From an uncultured Collinsella sp. (GTDB lineage Bacteria; Actinomycetota; Coriobacteriia; Coriobacteriales; Coriobacteriaceae): a DNA stretch of 16,450 nt. Positions 6,720 to 13,577 of the stretch are shown piece by piece. The notes under the pieces were generated by a model. It was not told the DNA's origin, searched no databases, and saw only the letters and a program-made list of their open reading frames with translations. How positions within the stretch are numbered: position 1 is the stretch's first letter; the number at the start of each line of letters is the position of its first letter. The stretch spans positions 1 to 16,450 of the forward strand of contig UQNC01000042.1 of NCBI GenBank assembly GCA_900542175.1. Direction: 5' to 3'. A program made the translations under genes and the position numbers.

Positions 6720-7235
6720 ATGGCTTTTAATACGAAGGTCGATGTGACCGATACCGAGCTCGAGGAGAACGAGGCAGTCGTCGCCGAAGCTGAGGATGTG
6801 ACGCTCGAGGACGAGGCTCTCGTCGAGGCCGAGTCCGATGAGGATGAGGACGACGAGGAGGCGGACGAGTCCGAGGACTCGCTGACCTATTCCAACGGTG
6901 TGATCGAGAAGATCGTTGCCATGGCCACTCGCGAGGTTCCGCACGTTCTGGGCATGAAGGGTAACCTCATGCATTTTGTGCAGGAGCAGTTTGGTGCCGA
7001 GAATCTGACCAAGGGCGTGACGGTCGAGGTCACCGACGATAATCGCGTGGTCGTCAACATCTCCGTCATCATCGAGTACGGCGCCTATGCGCCCGCGATC
7101 TTCGACGATGTCAAGGCGCGCGTCACTGAGCGCCTTGCCGCGATGACCGGCCTTGAGGTGGCGGGCGTCAACCTGCGCATCGAGGACGTCATCACTCCCG
7201 AGGAGTACGAGCATCGCACCAGCCAGCACGAATAA
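6720..7235 (+). CDS. Asp23/Gls24 family envelope stress response protein
   Basis: A 171-residue protein. Residues 55-160 form the Asp23 (DUF322) domain: LTYSNGVIEKIVAMATREVP (55-74), VLGMKGN (76-82), TKGVTVEVTDDNRVVVNISV (97-116), IIEYGAYAPAIFDDVKARV (117-135), and VAGVNLRIEDVITPEE (147-162). Asp23 proteins form abundant membrane-proximal layers anchored by AmaP and respond to envelope or alkaline stress. The start ATG 6720 has AAGGAGG (6709-6715), a near-perfect ribosome site. Odd here is the N-terminal extension: 13 of the 16 residues at 38-53 are Asp or Glu, with further acidic residues from 11 on, giving a highly charged tail not normal for the family. The gap after DUF2273 is 44 bases, so it likely shares the amaP transcript. 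The stop overlaps a hairpin repeat. Confidence 0.9.
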   Translation: MAFNTKVDVTDTELEENEAVVAEAEDVTLEDEALVEAESDEDEDDEEADESEDSLTYSNGVIEKIVAMATREVPHVLGMKGNLMHFVQEQFGAENLTKGVTVEVTDDNRVVVNISVIIEYGAYAPAIFDDVKARVTERLAAMTGLEVAGVNLRIEDVITPEEYEHRTSQHE

Positions 7236-7270
7236 CCTTCCAAAAAGGGACAGGTTTGTTTTGGCAGGTT
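7234..7270 (+). repeat. Loop-conserved hairpin repeat, copy C (overlaps asp23-like stop)
   Basis: A 12-position stem (7234-7245 with 7259-7270, one mismatch at 7239/7265) encloses the 13-base loop AGGGACAGGTTTG (7246-7258). The 5' arm starts inside the TAA stop codon (7233-7235). The segment 7240-7277 is the reverse complement of 2373-2410 with one mismatch. Confidence 0.8.
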
Positions 7271-7287
7271 TTATCTGCGAAAACATT

Positions 7288-7329
7288 AAACGGCCGACCG
7301 CGCAAGCAAAAGCGTGGCCGGCCGTTTTT
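7288..7329 (+). terminator. Intrinsic terminator of the amaP-asp23 operon
   Basis: A long stem pairs 7288-7302 with 7313-7327 (one A-C mismatch and one G-U), with a 10-base A-rich loop, then TTTTT through 7329. It lies 52 bases after the last operon stop, just beyond the repeat hairpin. Confidence 0.85.
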
Positions 7330-7370
7330 GTACGCTCCCGATATAGTCATACCGCTCGTCTAACTAAGGG

Positions 7371-7401
7371 TTGCAATCCCCACGTTCCGCGTTACTCTAA
7401 T
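7371..7401 (+). promoter_or_regulatory. Probable promoter of the YitT-family gene
   Basis: TTGCAA at 7371-7376 could be a -35. TACTCT (7393-7398, 16-base spacer) or TCTAAT (7396-7401, 19-base spacer) could be the -10. It lies 40-70 bases before the start, beyond the upstream terminator. Confidence 0.4.
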
Positions 7402-7441
7402 GGGCGCATTGTTTCCAAATTGTTAACGAGGGGTTGCCGTA

Positions 7442-8464
7442 ATGGCCGACGAGCACGAAACAGAAAGCAAGGCATGGGCAATTGAGGCCGCTGCGGCAGA
7501 GGCGGCGTCGCGTGCTGCCGAGGAGGTGCATCGTCCTCCCGTAGTGCCGATGGAACGCGTGGTCGATCGCGATGTTATCGAGCGGGGCGAGCGCGCTGGT
7601 CGCAAGCGCAGCCAGGAGCCGGGCTTTCCGCGCTTTTTTGCCGAGCTCAATTTGGGCCTGATCCTCACGGCCTTTGCCATCGTCGCGTTTAAAACCCCTA
7701 ATCACTTTGCTTTTGGCGGCACCTCGGGCGTGTCGGTCATTCTGTCCACGCTGTTCCCGACCCTGCCCGTCGGCGTCTTTATGTGGATTATCAATGCGGT
7801 CCTGGTCGTTCTGGGCTTTATCTTTTTGGAGCGCAAGGCAATCCTGTGGAGTGTCTTTGCCTCGTTTGCGCTGTCCGCCTATGTTTCGCTGTTTGAGCTC
7901 TTTATTCCGACCGATGTCTCGATGACGGGCGATATGTGGCTCGACCTGTGCTTTGCCGTGATTCTGCCGGCGCTCGGCAGCGCTATCGTCTTTGATATTG
8001 GTGCCTCGACGGGCGGCACGGACATTCTCGCCATGATCCTCAAACGTCGCACCACGCTTGAGATCGGCCGTGCGCTGCTGTTGGTCGATATCGGCATTGT
8101 GACCATCGCGGCCTTCTTGTACGGCCCGCGCGTCGGTCTGTATTGCGTGCTTGGCCTGTTTGCCAAGACGCTCGTGGTCGACAAGGCCATCGAGAGCATT
8201 CACCTGCGCAAAGTCTGCACGGTCATTTGCTCCGAGCCCCTTAAGGTCGAGGAGTTTATCGTCAAACATCTCAACCGCACGGCGACTATCAGCCGCGGCT
8301 ACGGCGCCTTCTCGGGCAAGTGCGTGACGGTGATCATGAGCGTGCTGAGTCGTCGCGAGGCCGTGCAGCTGCGTCGCTACGCTCGCGAGATCGATCCGGG
8401 TGCCTTTATCACGATCGTCGACAGCTCCGAGATCGTCGGCAAGGGTTTCCGCGGAACGAACTAA
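7442..8464 (+). CDS. YitT family membrane protein with C-terminal DUF2179 domain
   Basis: A 340-residue protein. Residues 1-65 are a polar, Ala/Glu-rich extension with no counterpart in typical YitT proteins (about 280-290 residues). Membrane helices run at about 69-84, 95-130, 133-155, 168-187 and 210-245. NHFAFGGTSGVSVIL (87-101) and FDIGASTGGTDILAMIL (184-200) are the repeated glycine-rich family motifs. A cytoplasmic DUF2179 domain follows (about 254-336), ending in REIDPGAFITIVDSSEIVGKGF. YitT-type proteins are widespread in Gram-positives; proposed transport roles are not firmly established for most members, so no substrate is offered. Start ATG 7442 has GAGGGG (7428-7433) at 8-base spacing. 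The gene stands alone between a terminator upstream and a gap downstream. Confidence 0.92.
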   Translation: MADEHETESKAWAIEAAAAEAASRAAEEVHRPPVVPMERVVDRDVIERGERAGRKRSQEPGFPRFFAELNLGLILTAFAIVAFKTPNHFAFGGTSGVSVILSTLFPTLPVGVFMWIINAVLVVLGFIFLERKAILWSVFASFALSAYVSLFELFIPTDVSMTGDMWLDLCFAVILPALGSAIVFDIGASTGGTDILAMILKRRTTLEIGRALLLVDIGIVTIAAFLYGPRVGLYCVLGLFAKTLVVDKAIESIHLRKVCTVICSEPLKVEEFIVKHLNRTATISRGYGAFSGKCVTVIMSVLSRREAVQLRRYAREIDPGAFITIVDSSEIVGKGFRGTN

Positions 8465-8614
8465 CGCGGTCGAGCTTATCAAACAATCGAATAGCGCCCT
8501 GCGCATTGCAAATGCGTCATGTTGGAGTATTTGTCCCCACATTGGGTGATAATGATGCTAAAGACATCGTTTGCGATCCAGATGATTCGCTCAAGATACG
8601 AAGGGATGATCTCG

Positions 8615-9913
8615 ATGTTCTGTTCGCAGTGTGGTGCCCCCATGGGCGACAACGATAAGTTCTGTGGTGCGTGTGGTGCCCCCAATGCCGGTGCCGCAGC
8701 CTCTGCCCCTCAGGGTCAGCCCCAGCAGTTTGTTCCGCAACCGCCCGTGGCGAATGCGTCCAAGGGCTGTGTGGCTCAGGCGTTTGAGGACATGACCAAG
8801 ACGCCGGGCGTGCTGCAGCGCGTGTGCCAGATCGCCTTTTTGCCGGCGCTGATTTGTGTTGTGTCGGTGCTCGTGCTGTTCATTCCCGTTATCGGCGGTA
8901 TCGCGGCTGCCATCGGCTTTTTGGCAGCTTGCATTGCGAGCGTGTGTGGTTCCGGCTTTGGTATTGAGTGGGGTCGCGATCTGTCGCTCAAGGTTGATGA
9001 CGGTATGGATCGTCCACTCATGCGTTCCACGTCGTTTGGCCTCGGAGTCTTTTCGAGCGTTATCTCGGTCGTGCTCGAGGTTATCGCTGCCATTCCCGTT
9101 ATCGGTGTAGTGCTTTCGCTGGTGGAGAGCGTGGTAATTGGCGCCGCGGGCTCGTATTCGTATTACGGCTCTTATGCACTCGAGGCAGCGCTGTTCGGCT
9201 CGCTTGGCCTGCTTGTCCTGGCTATGATTGCCACGGCGGTCTTGGGGGTCTTCTTTAAGATGTTCGCCGACATTGCCGTGATGCACTTTGCGGTGACCGG
9301 TCGTGTCGAGAGCGCGTTTTCGCTCGATAAGGTCTGGGCGGCCTTTAAGTACAACAAGACCAAACTGTTCTGCGCTTCGTTCCTTCCCGAGTTTTTGACG
9401 GGCCTGGTCGCCAACGTTGTCACCTGGATCCTGACGTTCGTCTTTGGCACCATTGCCTCTGTCGGTATGTATAGCTACTACTACCGTCCTACGGCTATTG
9501 AGGCGCTTGTTACCGGCGGTGGCATCACGCTCGTATTGTTCTTGGTGCTGACGGCGTTTGTCACGGTATTCCTCACGGTCTTTGGCAAGATGCTCAAGCA
9601 CCGTGCCGTTGGCTATTGGGTTGCGCGCTACGCAAGCGAGTGGGCCGACGAGGACAAGGACGACGTCCTGACTTTTGTGCTGCCGTTTGAGAAGAAGTCT
9701 GCTCCGGCTGGTTTTAGCGCCGACGCAGCGCCCGTATCCGATTCCGCTGCGGCGCCGGCGCCTGCGCCCGAGCCCGAGCCCGAGCCCGTGCCTGAGCCTG
9801 AGCCCGCGCCCGTGCCTGAGCCCGAGCCCGCGCCCATGCCGGAACCGGAGCCCGAGCCTGCACCTGAGCCCGAGCCTGCGCCAAGCTCCGACGAGGACCC
9901 GCAGGACGAGTAA
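8615..9913 (+). CDS. Zinc-ribbon membrane protein with PEPEPxPx C-terminal repeats
   Basis: A 432-residue protein. Residues 1-22 form a zinc ribbon, C3-x2-C6 and C17-x2-C20 (MFCSQCGAPM, then KFCGACGAPN). A Pro/Gln/Ala linker runs to about residue 50. Residues about 72-350 hold six or so hydrophobic segments interrupted by amphipathic helices (DMTKTPGVLQRV, GIEWGRDLSLKVDDG, FSLDKVWAAFKYNK); this resembles DUF4013-like membrane domains, an assignment I hold loosely. The C-terminus (385-424) is five consecutive octapeptides PEPEPxPx, then an acidic end. Start ATG 8615 is chosen because AAGGGA (8601-8606) lies 8 bases upstream and the zinc ribbon begins there; the frame is open to 8519 but has no conserved sequence. 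Function is unknown; a membrane organising or sensing role is possible. It is convergent with the M20 gene across a bidirectional terminator. Confidence 0.85.
   Translation: MFCSQCGAPMGDNDKFCGACGAPNAGAAASAPQGQPQQFVPQPPVANASKGCVAQAFEDMTKTPGVLQRVCQIAFLPALICVVSVLVLFIPVIGGIAAAIGFLAACIASVCGSGFGIEWGRDLSLKVDDGMDRPLMRSTSFGLGVFSSVISVVLEVIAAIPVIGVVLSLVESVVIGAAGSYSYYGSYALEAALFGSLGLLVLAMIATAVLGVFFKMFADIAVMHFAVTGRVESAFSLDKVWAAFKYNKTKLFCASFLPEFLTGLVANVVTWILTFVFGTIASVGMYSYYYRPTAIEALVTGGGITLVLFLVLTAFVTVFLTVFGKMLKHRAVGYWVARYASEWADEDKDDVLTFVLPFEKKSAPAGFSADAAPVSDSAAAPAPAPEPEPEPVPEPEPAPVPEPEPAPMPEPEPEPAPEPEPAPSSDEDPQDE
9767..9886 (+). repeat. Five 24-base in-frame tandem repeats (PEPEPxPx)
   Basis: Five 24-base units encode PEPEPEPV, PEPEPAPV, PEPEPAPM, PEPEPEPA and PEPEPAPS. 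Third positions vary between units (CCC/CCT, GAG/GAA), so the repeat is older than a fresh slippage product, and protein sequence is better conserved than DNA. Such arrays are prone to copy number change and form extended, rod-like, negatively charged spacers. Confidence 0.9.
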
Positions 9914-9922
9914 CCCTGCCAC

Positions 9923-9953
9923 CTGCCATTTGGGGACGGGGTAGAAACGGTAG
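9923..9953 (+). repeat. Loop-conserved hairpin repeat, copy E (diverged)
   Basis: The stem pairs 9923-9931 with 9945-9953 (one A-C mismatch, one G-U) around a 13-base loop GGGGACGGGGTAG (9932-9944), which shares GGGGAC and the loop length with the other copies. It begins 10 bases after a stop codon. Confidence 0.5.
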
Positions 9954-9971
9954 AAATAGCGCTTGACAAAT

Positions 9972-10010
9972 AAGCGGGGGCGGACGTGCCGAAGCGTCCG
10001 CCCCCGCTTT
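9972..10010 (+). terminator. Bidirectional terminator between convergent genes
   Basis: A perfect 15-bp stem (9972-9986 with 9995-10009) with the loop TGCCGAAG. The plus-strand tail is short (TTT); on the minus strand the stem runs out into TTATTTG, which suits the M20 gene ending at 10054. Confidence 0.85.
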
Positions 10011-10053
10011 GATATCGCGATGCGGCTATGACTGCGAGATGGTCGTGGATCGA

Positions 10054-11517
10054 CTACTCGTCGTGCTTCTCCTCGCGGCGGGCGGCGGCGCGAGCGTCGT
10101 GGATGCCCTTGATTGCGGCGTGTCGGGCGGTGCGGGCATCGTGCATGGCGTCGCGGGCCTCGGCGGCCGTGGCCTTGGCAGAGCGCAGTTTGGCTGCCAG
10201 GTCGGGATTGGTCTCGGCGACCGCGGCAATCGTGGGGCCGTCGAGCTCTTCTTGTGTGGGCTCGGCCAAAAAGTCGATGGCATATTGGGCGGCCACCATG
10301 GAGCCCTTGGCCAGTACCGACTCGTCAATCTTGTAGAAGCAAGAATGTTGGGCGTACGTGGCGCCAATCTGGGGGTTGCGCGTGCCAACAAAGGCGAGCA
10401 CGCCCGGTACGCGGCGCAGGTACTCCGAAAAATCCTCACCCGAGAGTGTGCCGCGATAATGGCCTTGGCCGGTGGGGCCCAGGCATTTGATTACTGCCTG
10501 GCGGCAGCGCTCGCTCGAGGCGGCATCGTTTTCGACCTTGTAATTGGCGATGGTGTAGTCGGTGAGCTCTGCCTCGGCGCCCAAGGCGGCCGCGGTATGC
10601 TCCACGATGCGGCGCATGAGCTCCGGCATTTCCTCGTGGGTCGAATCTCCGTAGGTGCGCACCGTGCCGGCGAGGTAGGCCGTGCCGGCGATAACGTTGC
10701 GCGCGGTGCCGCCGTGCAGCTCGCCGACGGTAATGACGGCCGGCTCGTAGGGACTGATCTCGCGCGAAACGATGGTCTGCAGAGCGTTGACGATCTCGGC
10801 GGCAACCATAACGGCGTCGTGACCGCGCTGGGGCATGGCGCCGTGGCACGAGGTGCCGCGGACGTCGATGCGGAACCAGTCGGTATTGGCCATGCGCGGT
10901 CCGGGCTCGCAGCTCACGGTGCCGGCGTCGACCTCACTCCAGATGTGCGCGGCGTAGGCGCCATCGACGCCGTCGAGCACGCCCGTGCCGATCATGAGCT
11001 TGGCGCCCTGGCCGTTTTCCTCGCTGGGCTGGAAGACGATGCGGACTTCGCCGTGGATGTCGTCGGTCATATGGCGCAGGATTTGCAGCGTGCCGAGCAT
11101 CATGGCGATGTGGCAGTCGTGGCCGCAGGCGTGCATGCAGCCCTCGTTGACGCTGGCAAACTCCTCGCCGGTCTGCTCGGTGACGGGCAGGGCGTCGATA
11201 TCCGCGCGCAGCAGGATGCGGCGGCGCGGCGTGCCGTCCTCGTGGTAGGCATCCGACGCGGTACCGCGAAGCGTTGCCACCAAGCCGGTCTTGAGCGGAC
11301 GCTCGTAGGGGATATTCATGGCGTCGAGCTGGTTGGCGATGTCGGAGGTCGTGCGCTCCTCGGCAAGGCTCAGCTCCGGGTGCTTATGGAAGTGCCGGCG
11401 CTGCTTGATGATATAGGGTTCAAACTCGGTAGCGATATCTTTGATGGCTGCGGTGACGTCGTCAGCCGCGCGAGCCTCGGTCGCCGCCATAATCTGCTGT
11501 GCCTTGGTCTTCGTCAT
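10054..11517 (-). CDS. M20D family amidohydrolase / N-acyl amino acid hydrolase
   Basis: A 487-residue metallopeptidase-type enzyme. RRHFHKHPELSLAEERT (40-56) is the N-terminal signature of the M20D group (hippurate, IAA-amino acid and N-acyl amino acid hydrolases). Expected metal ligands are visible: MHACGHD (128-134, C131 and H133), PSEENGQGA (164-172, E167 with catalytic E166), AAHIW (189-193, H191) and AQHSCFYKIDE (389-399, H391). The dimerisation lid runs about 208-325 with GTSCHGAMPQRG and GGTARNVI. It most likely cleaves an N-acyl or aryl-amide bond of an amino acid in the cytoplasm; the exact substrate is not readable. Residues 420-487 form an Ala/Arg/Glu-rich helical tail absent from typical 390-residue members. 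The start is ATG at 11517, with AAGGAG (11533-11528) upstream at 10-base spacing. It is divergent from the YtcJ-type amidohydrolase. Confidence 0.93.
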   Translation of the reverse strand: MTKTKAQQIMAATEARAADDVTAAIKDIATEFEPYIIKQRRHFHKHPELSLAEERTTSDIANQLDAMNIPYERPLKTGLVATLRGTASDAYHEDGTPRRRILLRADIDALPVTEQTGEEFASVNEGCMHACGHDCHIAMMLGTLQILRHMTDDIHGEVRIVFQPSEENGQGAKLMIGTGVLDGVDGAYAAHIWSEVDAGTVSCEPGPRMANTDWFRIDVRGTSCHGAMPQRGHDAVMVAAEIVNALQTIVSREISPYEPAVITVGELHGGTARNVIAGTAYLAGTVRTYGDSTHEEMPELMRRIVEHTAAALGAEAELTDYTIANYKVENDAASSERCRQAVIKCLGPTGQGHYRGTLSGEDFSEYLRRVPGVLAFVGTRNPQIGATYAQHSCFYKIDESVLAKGSMVAAQYAIDFLAEPTQEELDGPTIAAVAETNPDLAAKLRSAKATAAEARDAMHDARTARHAAIKGIHDARAAARREEKHDE

Positions 11518-11685
11518 GGTCGATTTGCTCCTTGCTGGGTTGATCGCAAAATCGTACAGGCTCTCTCCAGTATGCCACCTGCCGCTAGGGCTGGTAAAGT
11601 TGCCGTTTGCCGCTTGGGGTTTTGTTACAAGGGCGGGGGAGTACACTCGGGGGTGTTGAATTTCCTGCCAGAGATGGGGATGCCC
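11518..11685. promoter_or_regulatory. Divergent intergenic region with an inverted repeat
   Basis: The 168 bases between two divergent hydrolase genes must carry both promoters. An imperfect dyad CGATTTGC (11521-11528) / GCAAAATCG (11546-11554, one extra A) flanks the minus-strand ribosome site. On the plus strand TTGCCG (11600-11605) and TTACAA (11625-11630) are weak promoter candidates with a long 19-base spacer. No operator is firmly identified. Confidence 0.3.
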
Positions 11686-13323
11686 ATGCAACATATCGAT
11701 CGGATTATCCGCTCCAAGAACGTCTTTACCGCGCAAGACGGCATCGATACCGCCCGCGAGCTGGCGATTGCCATCGCAGGCGACCGTATCGTCGCAGTCG
11801 GTGCGCCCGATGACGTGATTGCCGCCGCGCCTGCCGCCACGCCGGTTATCGACTACGGCGAGCAGTTTGTCTGCCCCGGTTTCCATGACGCGCACCTGCA
11901 CTTTTTCCATACCTCGGTCGGCTCCTCGCCGTACATGCTCATGGATATGGGCACGTCAGAGGCGGCACTGGTGCAGCATGCGCGCGAGTTTTCCCAGGAC
12001 CTGCCCGATGACGCTTGGGTTGTGACGCAGGGCTGGCGCGACTACCGTTGGGACCCGCCCGAGCATCCTAGCAAGGCGTCGCTCGATGTGGCATTCCCCG
12101 ATCGTCCCTGCGTTATGTATTCGGGCGACGGGCACACGCTTTGGCTCAACAGCCGTGCACTCGAGGCGCTCGGCGTCACGCGCGACAGTGAGCCGCCGGC
12201 GGGCGGCAGCTACGACAAGGACGCAAACGGCGAGCTCACGGGCATTGCTCACGAGGCAGCTGCTATGCAGCTGCTACCGCGCTGCCTTGAGTGGCTGGGC
12301 GAGGATCGCATCGCAAGCGCTTACGCCGATCAAATGAGGCGGATGGCCGAGCAGGGCATCACCTCGATATGCGATATGTCGCTCATGCCCATGCCGGGCT
12401 GCGATTTTATCCGCGATGACGTCTACGACAAACTGCAGGCAGCTGGCAAACTGGGCATCCGTGCCCATCTGTTCCCCACGTTGCTGGATGACCAATCGCG
12501 CTTAGAAGAACTGCAGACCCGCTACGCGAACAACGCGCTGCTCTCGGCGCCTGGTTTTAAGCAGTTCTTCGACGGCGTCTCGAGCGAACACACGGCCTAT
12601 CTCACCGATCCCTATACCAACCCGCGCTTCCCGGGCGATCAAGGTCGCCTGACGGTTCCCGTCGAGCGCATGCGCAAGCTGGTCCTGGCGGCAGCCGAGC
12701 GCGGCCACACCGTGCGCATCCACGTTATCGGCGACGGCGCCATCCATGCCGCACTCGATATCTTTGAGGAGGCGGCAGAGCTCTACGGCTTGCCCCAGCA
12801 CGGCCATAATACGCTTGAGCATTTGGAGAATCTGCTGCCCGAGGACATCGATCGTCTGCGCAAACTCAACGTCATTGCCTCGAGCCAGCCCTGTCATATC
12901 ACACTCGACCCGGGTGGTCTGGAGCGCGACCTGGGCTTGGAGCGTAGCCGCATCATGTGGCCGTTTGCGACCTATAAGCAGCGCGGCATCCGCCAAGCCT
13001 TCGGCACCGATAGCCCCATCACAGCCGTTACCAGCATGAACGTGCTCCACACGGCTATCACCCGCCAAGACCCCCGCAGCCACTGGCCCGAGGGCGGTTG
13101 GCTGCCGAGCGAGCGTATCGATGCGGCAACGGCTCTGCGCAACTACACCCTGGGCAGCGCCTATGCAGCGGGCGACGAGCAAAACCTCGGCAGCCTAGAA
13201 CCCGGCAAATACGCCGACCTGGTAGTCCTGGACCAAAACCCACTCACCATCGACCCCCAAGAACTCCAAGCCACCAAAGTCCAAGCCACCTACCTAGCCG
13301 GCAACCTGATCTACGAGCGCTAA
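11686..13323 (+). CDS. YtcJ-like metal-dependent amidohydrolase (Amidohydro_3)
   Basis: A 545-residue protein of the amidohydrolase superfamily. It opens with an N-terminal beta-sandwich strand (MQHIDRIIRSKNVFTAQDG), then FVCPGFHDAHLHF (61-73) with metal ligands H70 and H72. SGDGHTLWLNSRALEALGV (146-164) is typical of the YtcJ/NfdA group. GFKQFFDG (290-297) carries the lysine expected to be carboxylated (K292). HVIGD (346-350), NTLEHLENL (375-383, H379) and FGTDSP (439-444, D442) complete the site. It ends with LEPGKYADLVVLDQNPL, the second half of the sandwich. Family members hydrolyse amides or N-substituted formamides; the substrate here is unknown. The start is ATG 11686 with GGGGA (11676-11680); in-frame ATGs at 11674 and 11680 are alternatives a few residues longer. 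The frame stays open far upstream only because it runs antisense to the M20 gene. The last 45 codons shift to C-rich, G-poor usage. Confidence 0.92.
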   Translation: MQHIDRIIRSKNVFTAQDGIDTARELAIAIAGDRIVAVGAPDDVIAAAPAATPVIDYGEQFVCPGFHDAHLHFFHTSVGSSPYMLMDMGTSEAALVQHAREFSQDLPDDAWVVTQGWRDYRWDPPEHPSKASLDVAFPDRPCVMYSGDGHTLWLNSRALEALGVTRDSEPPAGGSYDKDANGELTGIAHEAAAMQLLPRCLEWLGEDRIASAYADQMRRMAEQGITSICDMSLMPMPGCDFIRDDVYDKLQAAGKLGIRAHLFPTLLDDQSRLEELQTRYANNALLSAPGFKQFFDGVSSEHTAYLTDPYTNPRFPGDQGRLTVPVERMRKLVLAAAERGHTVRIHVIGDGAIHAALDIFEEAAELYGLPQHGHNTLEHLENLLPEDIDRLRKLNVIASSQPCHITLDPGGLERDLGLERSRIMWPFATYKQRGIRQAFGTDSPITAVTSMNVLHTAITRQDPRSHWPEGGWLPSERIDAATALRNYTLGSAYAAGDEQNLGSLEPGKYADLVVLDQNPLTIDPQELQATKVQATYLAGNLIYER

Positions 13324-13342
13324 GTATTCATGTCTTACCGTT

Positions 13343-13394
13343 AAACGCGGCTCGGGCAGCTTATTTTGGGATGGCGCTCGAGCCGCGTTTGTTT
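13343..13394 (+). terminator. Probable terminator of the YtcJ-like gene
   Basis: A perfect 12-bp stem (13343-13354 with 13379-13390) with a 24-base loop is followed by TTTGTTT. It lies 19 bases after the stop. The long loop lowers confidence. Confidence 0.6.
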
Positions 13395-13436
13395 GCAAAT
13401 GGGGGGTTCGTTAGGAGCGTCCCCGCCCTGCTTGAT

Positions 13437-13474
13437 TTGGGCGCGGGGCGGAGGCGCCGCCGCCCCGCGCCCAA
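13437..13474. repeat. GC-rich 15-bp perfect hairpin
   Basis: Bases 13437-13451 (TTGGGCGCGGGGCGG) are the reverse complement of 13460-13474, with the 8-base loop AGGCGCCG. No T tract follows on either strand, so it is not a standard intrinsic terminator. Confidence 0.75.
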
Positions 13475-13577
13475 TTTGGACAGCAGCAATGCTATCTCTA
13501 GGTGTTTTGCATACTTTCCATTACGAATTGCATAAAAAGGCTGGGATGTTCTTCCGGATCCTGATGTACCCCCGTCC

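Noticed and set aside
9767..9886. Regular 24-base repeats as a CRISPR or minisatellite locus
   Set aside because: Units are adjacent without spacers and stay in frame inside a gene, so this is a coding tandem repeat.
8591..9922. 443-codon minus-strand frame opposite the zinc-ribbon gene
   Set aside because: Begins within the Pro-Glu repeat as Arg/Leu/Gly low complexity; no ribosome site.
10009..11673. Plus-strand open frame continuous with the YtcJ-like gene, total 1104 codons
   Set aside because: The first 555 codons are antisense to a clear M20 peptidase with intact metal motifs, start inside the bidirectional terminator and show no protein-like motif. It is a GC-rich shadow; the real start is near 11686.
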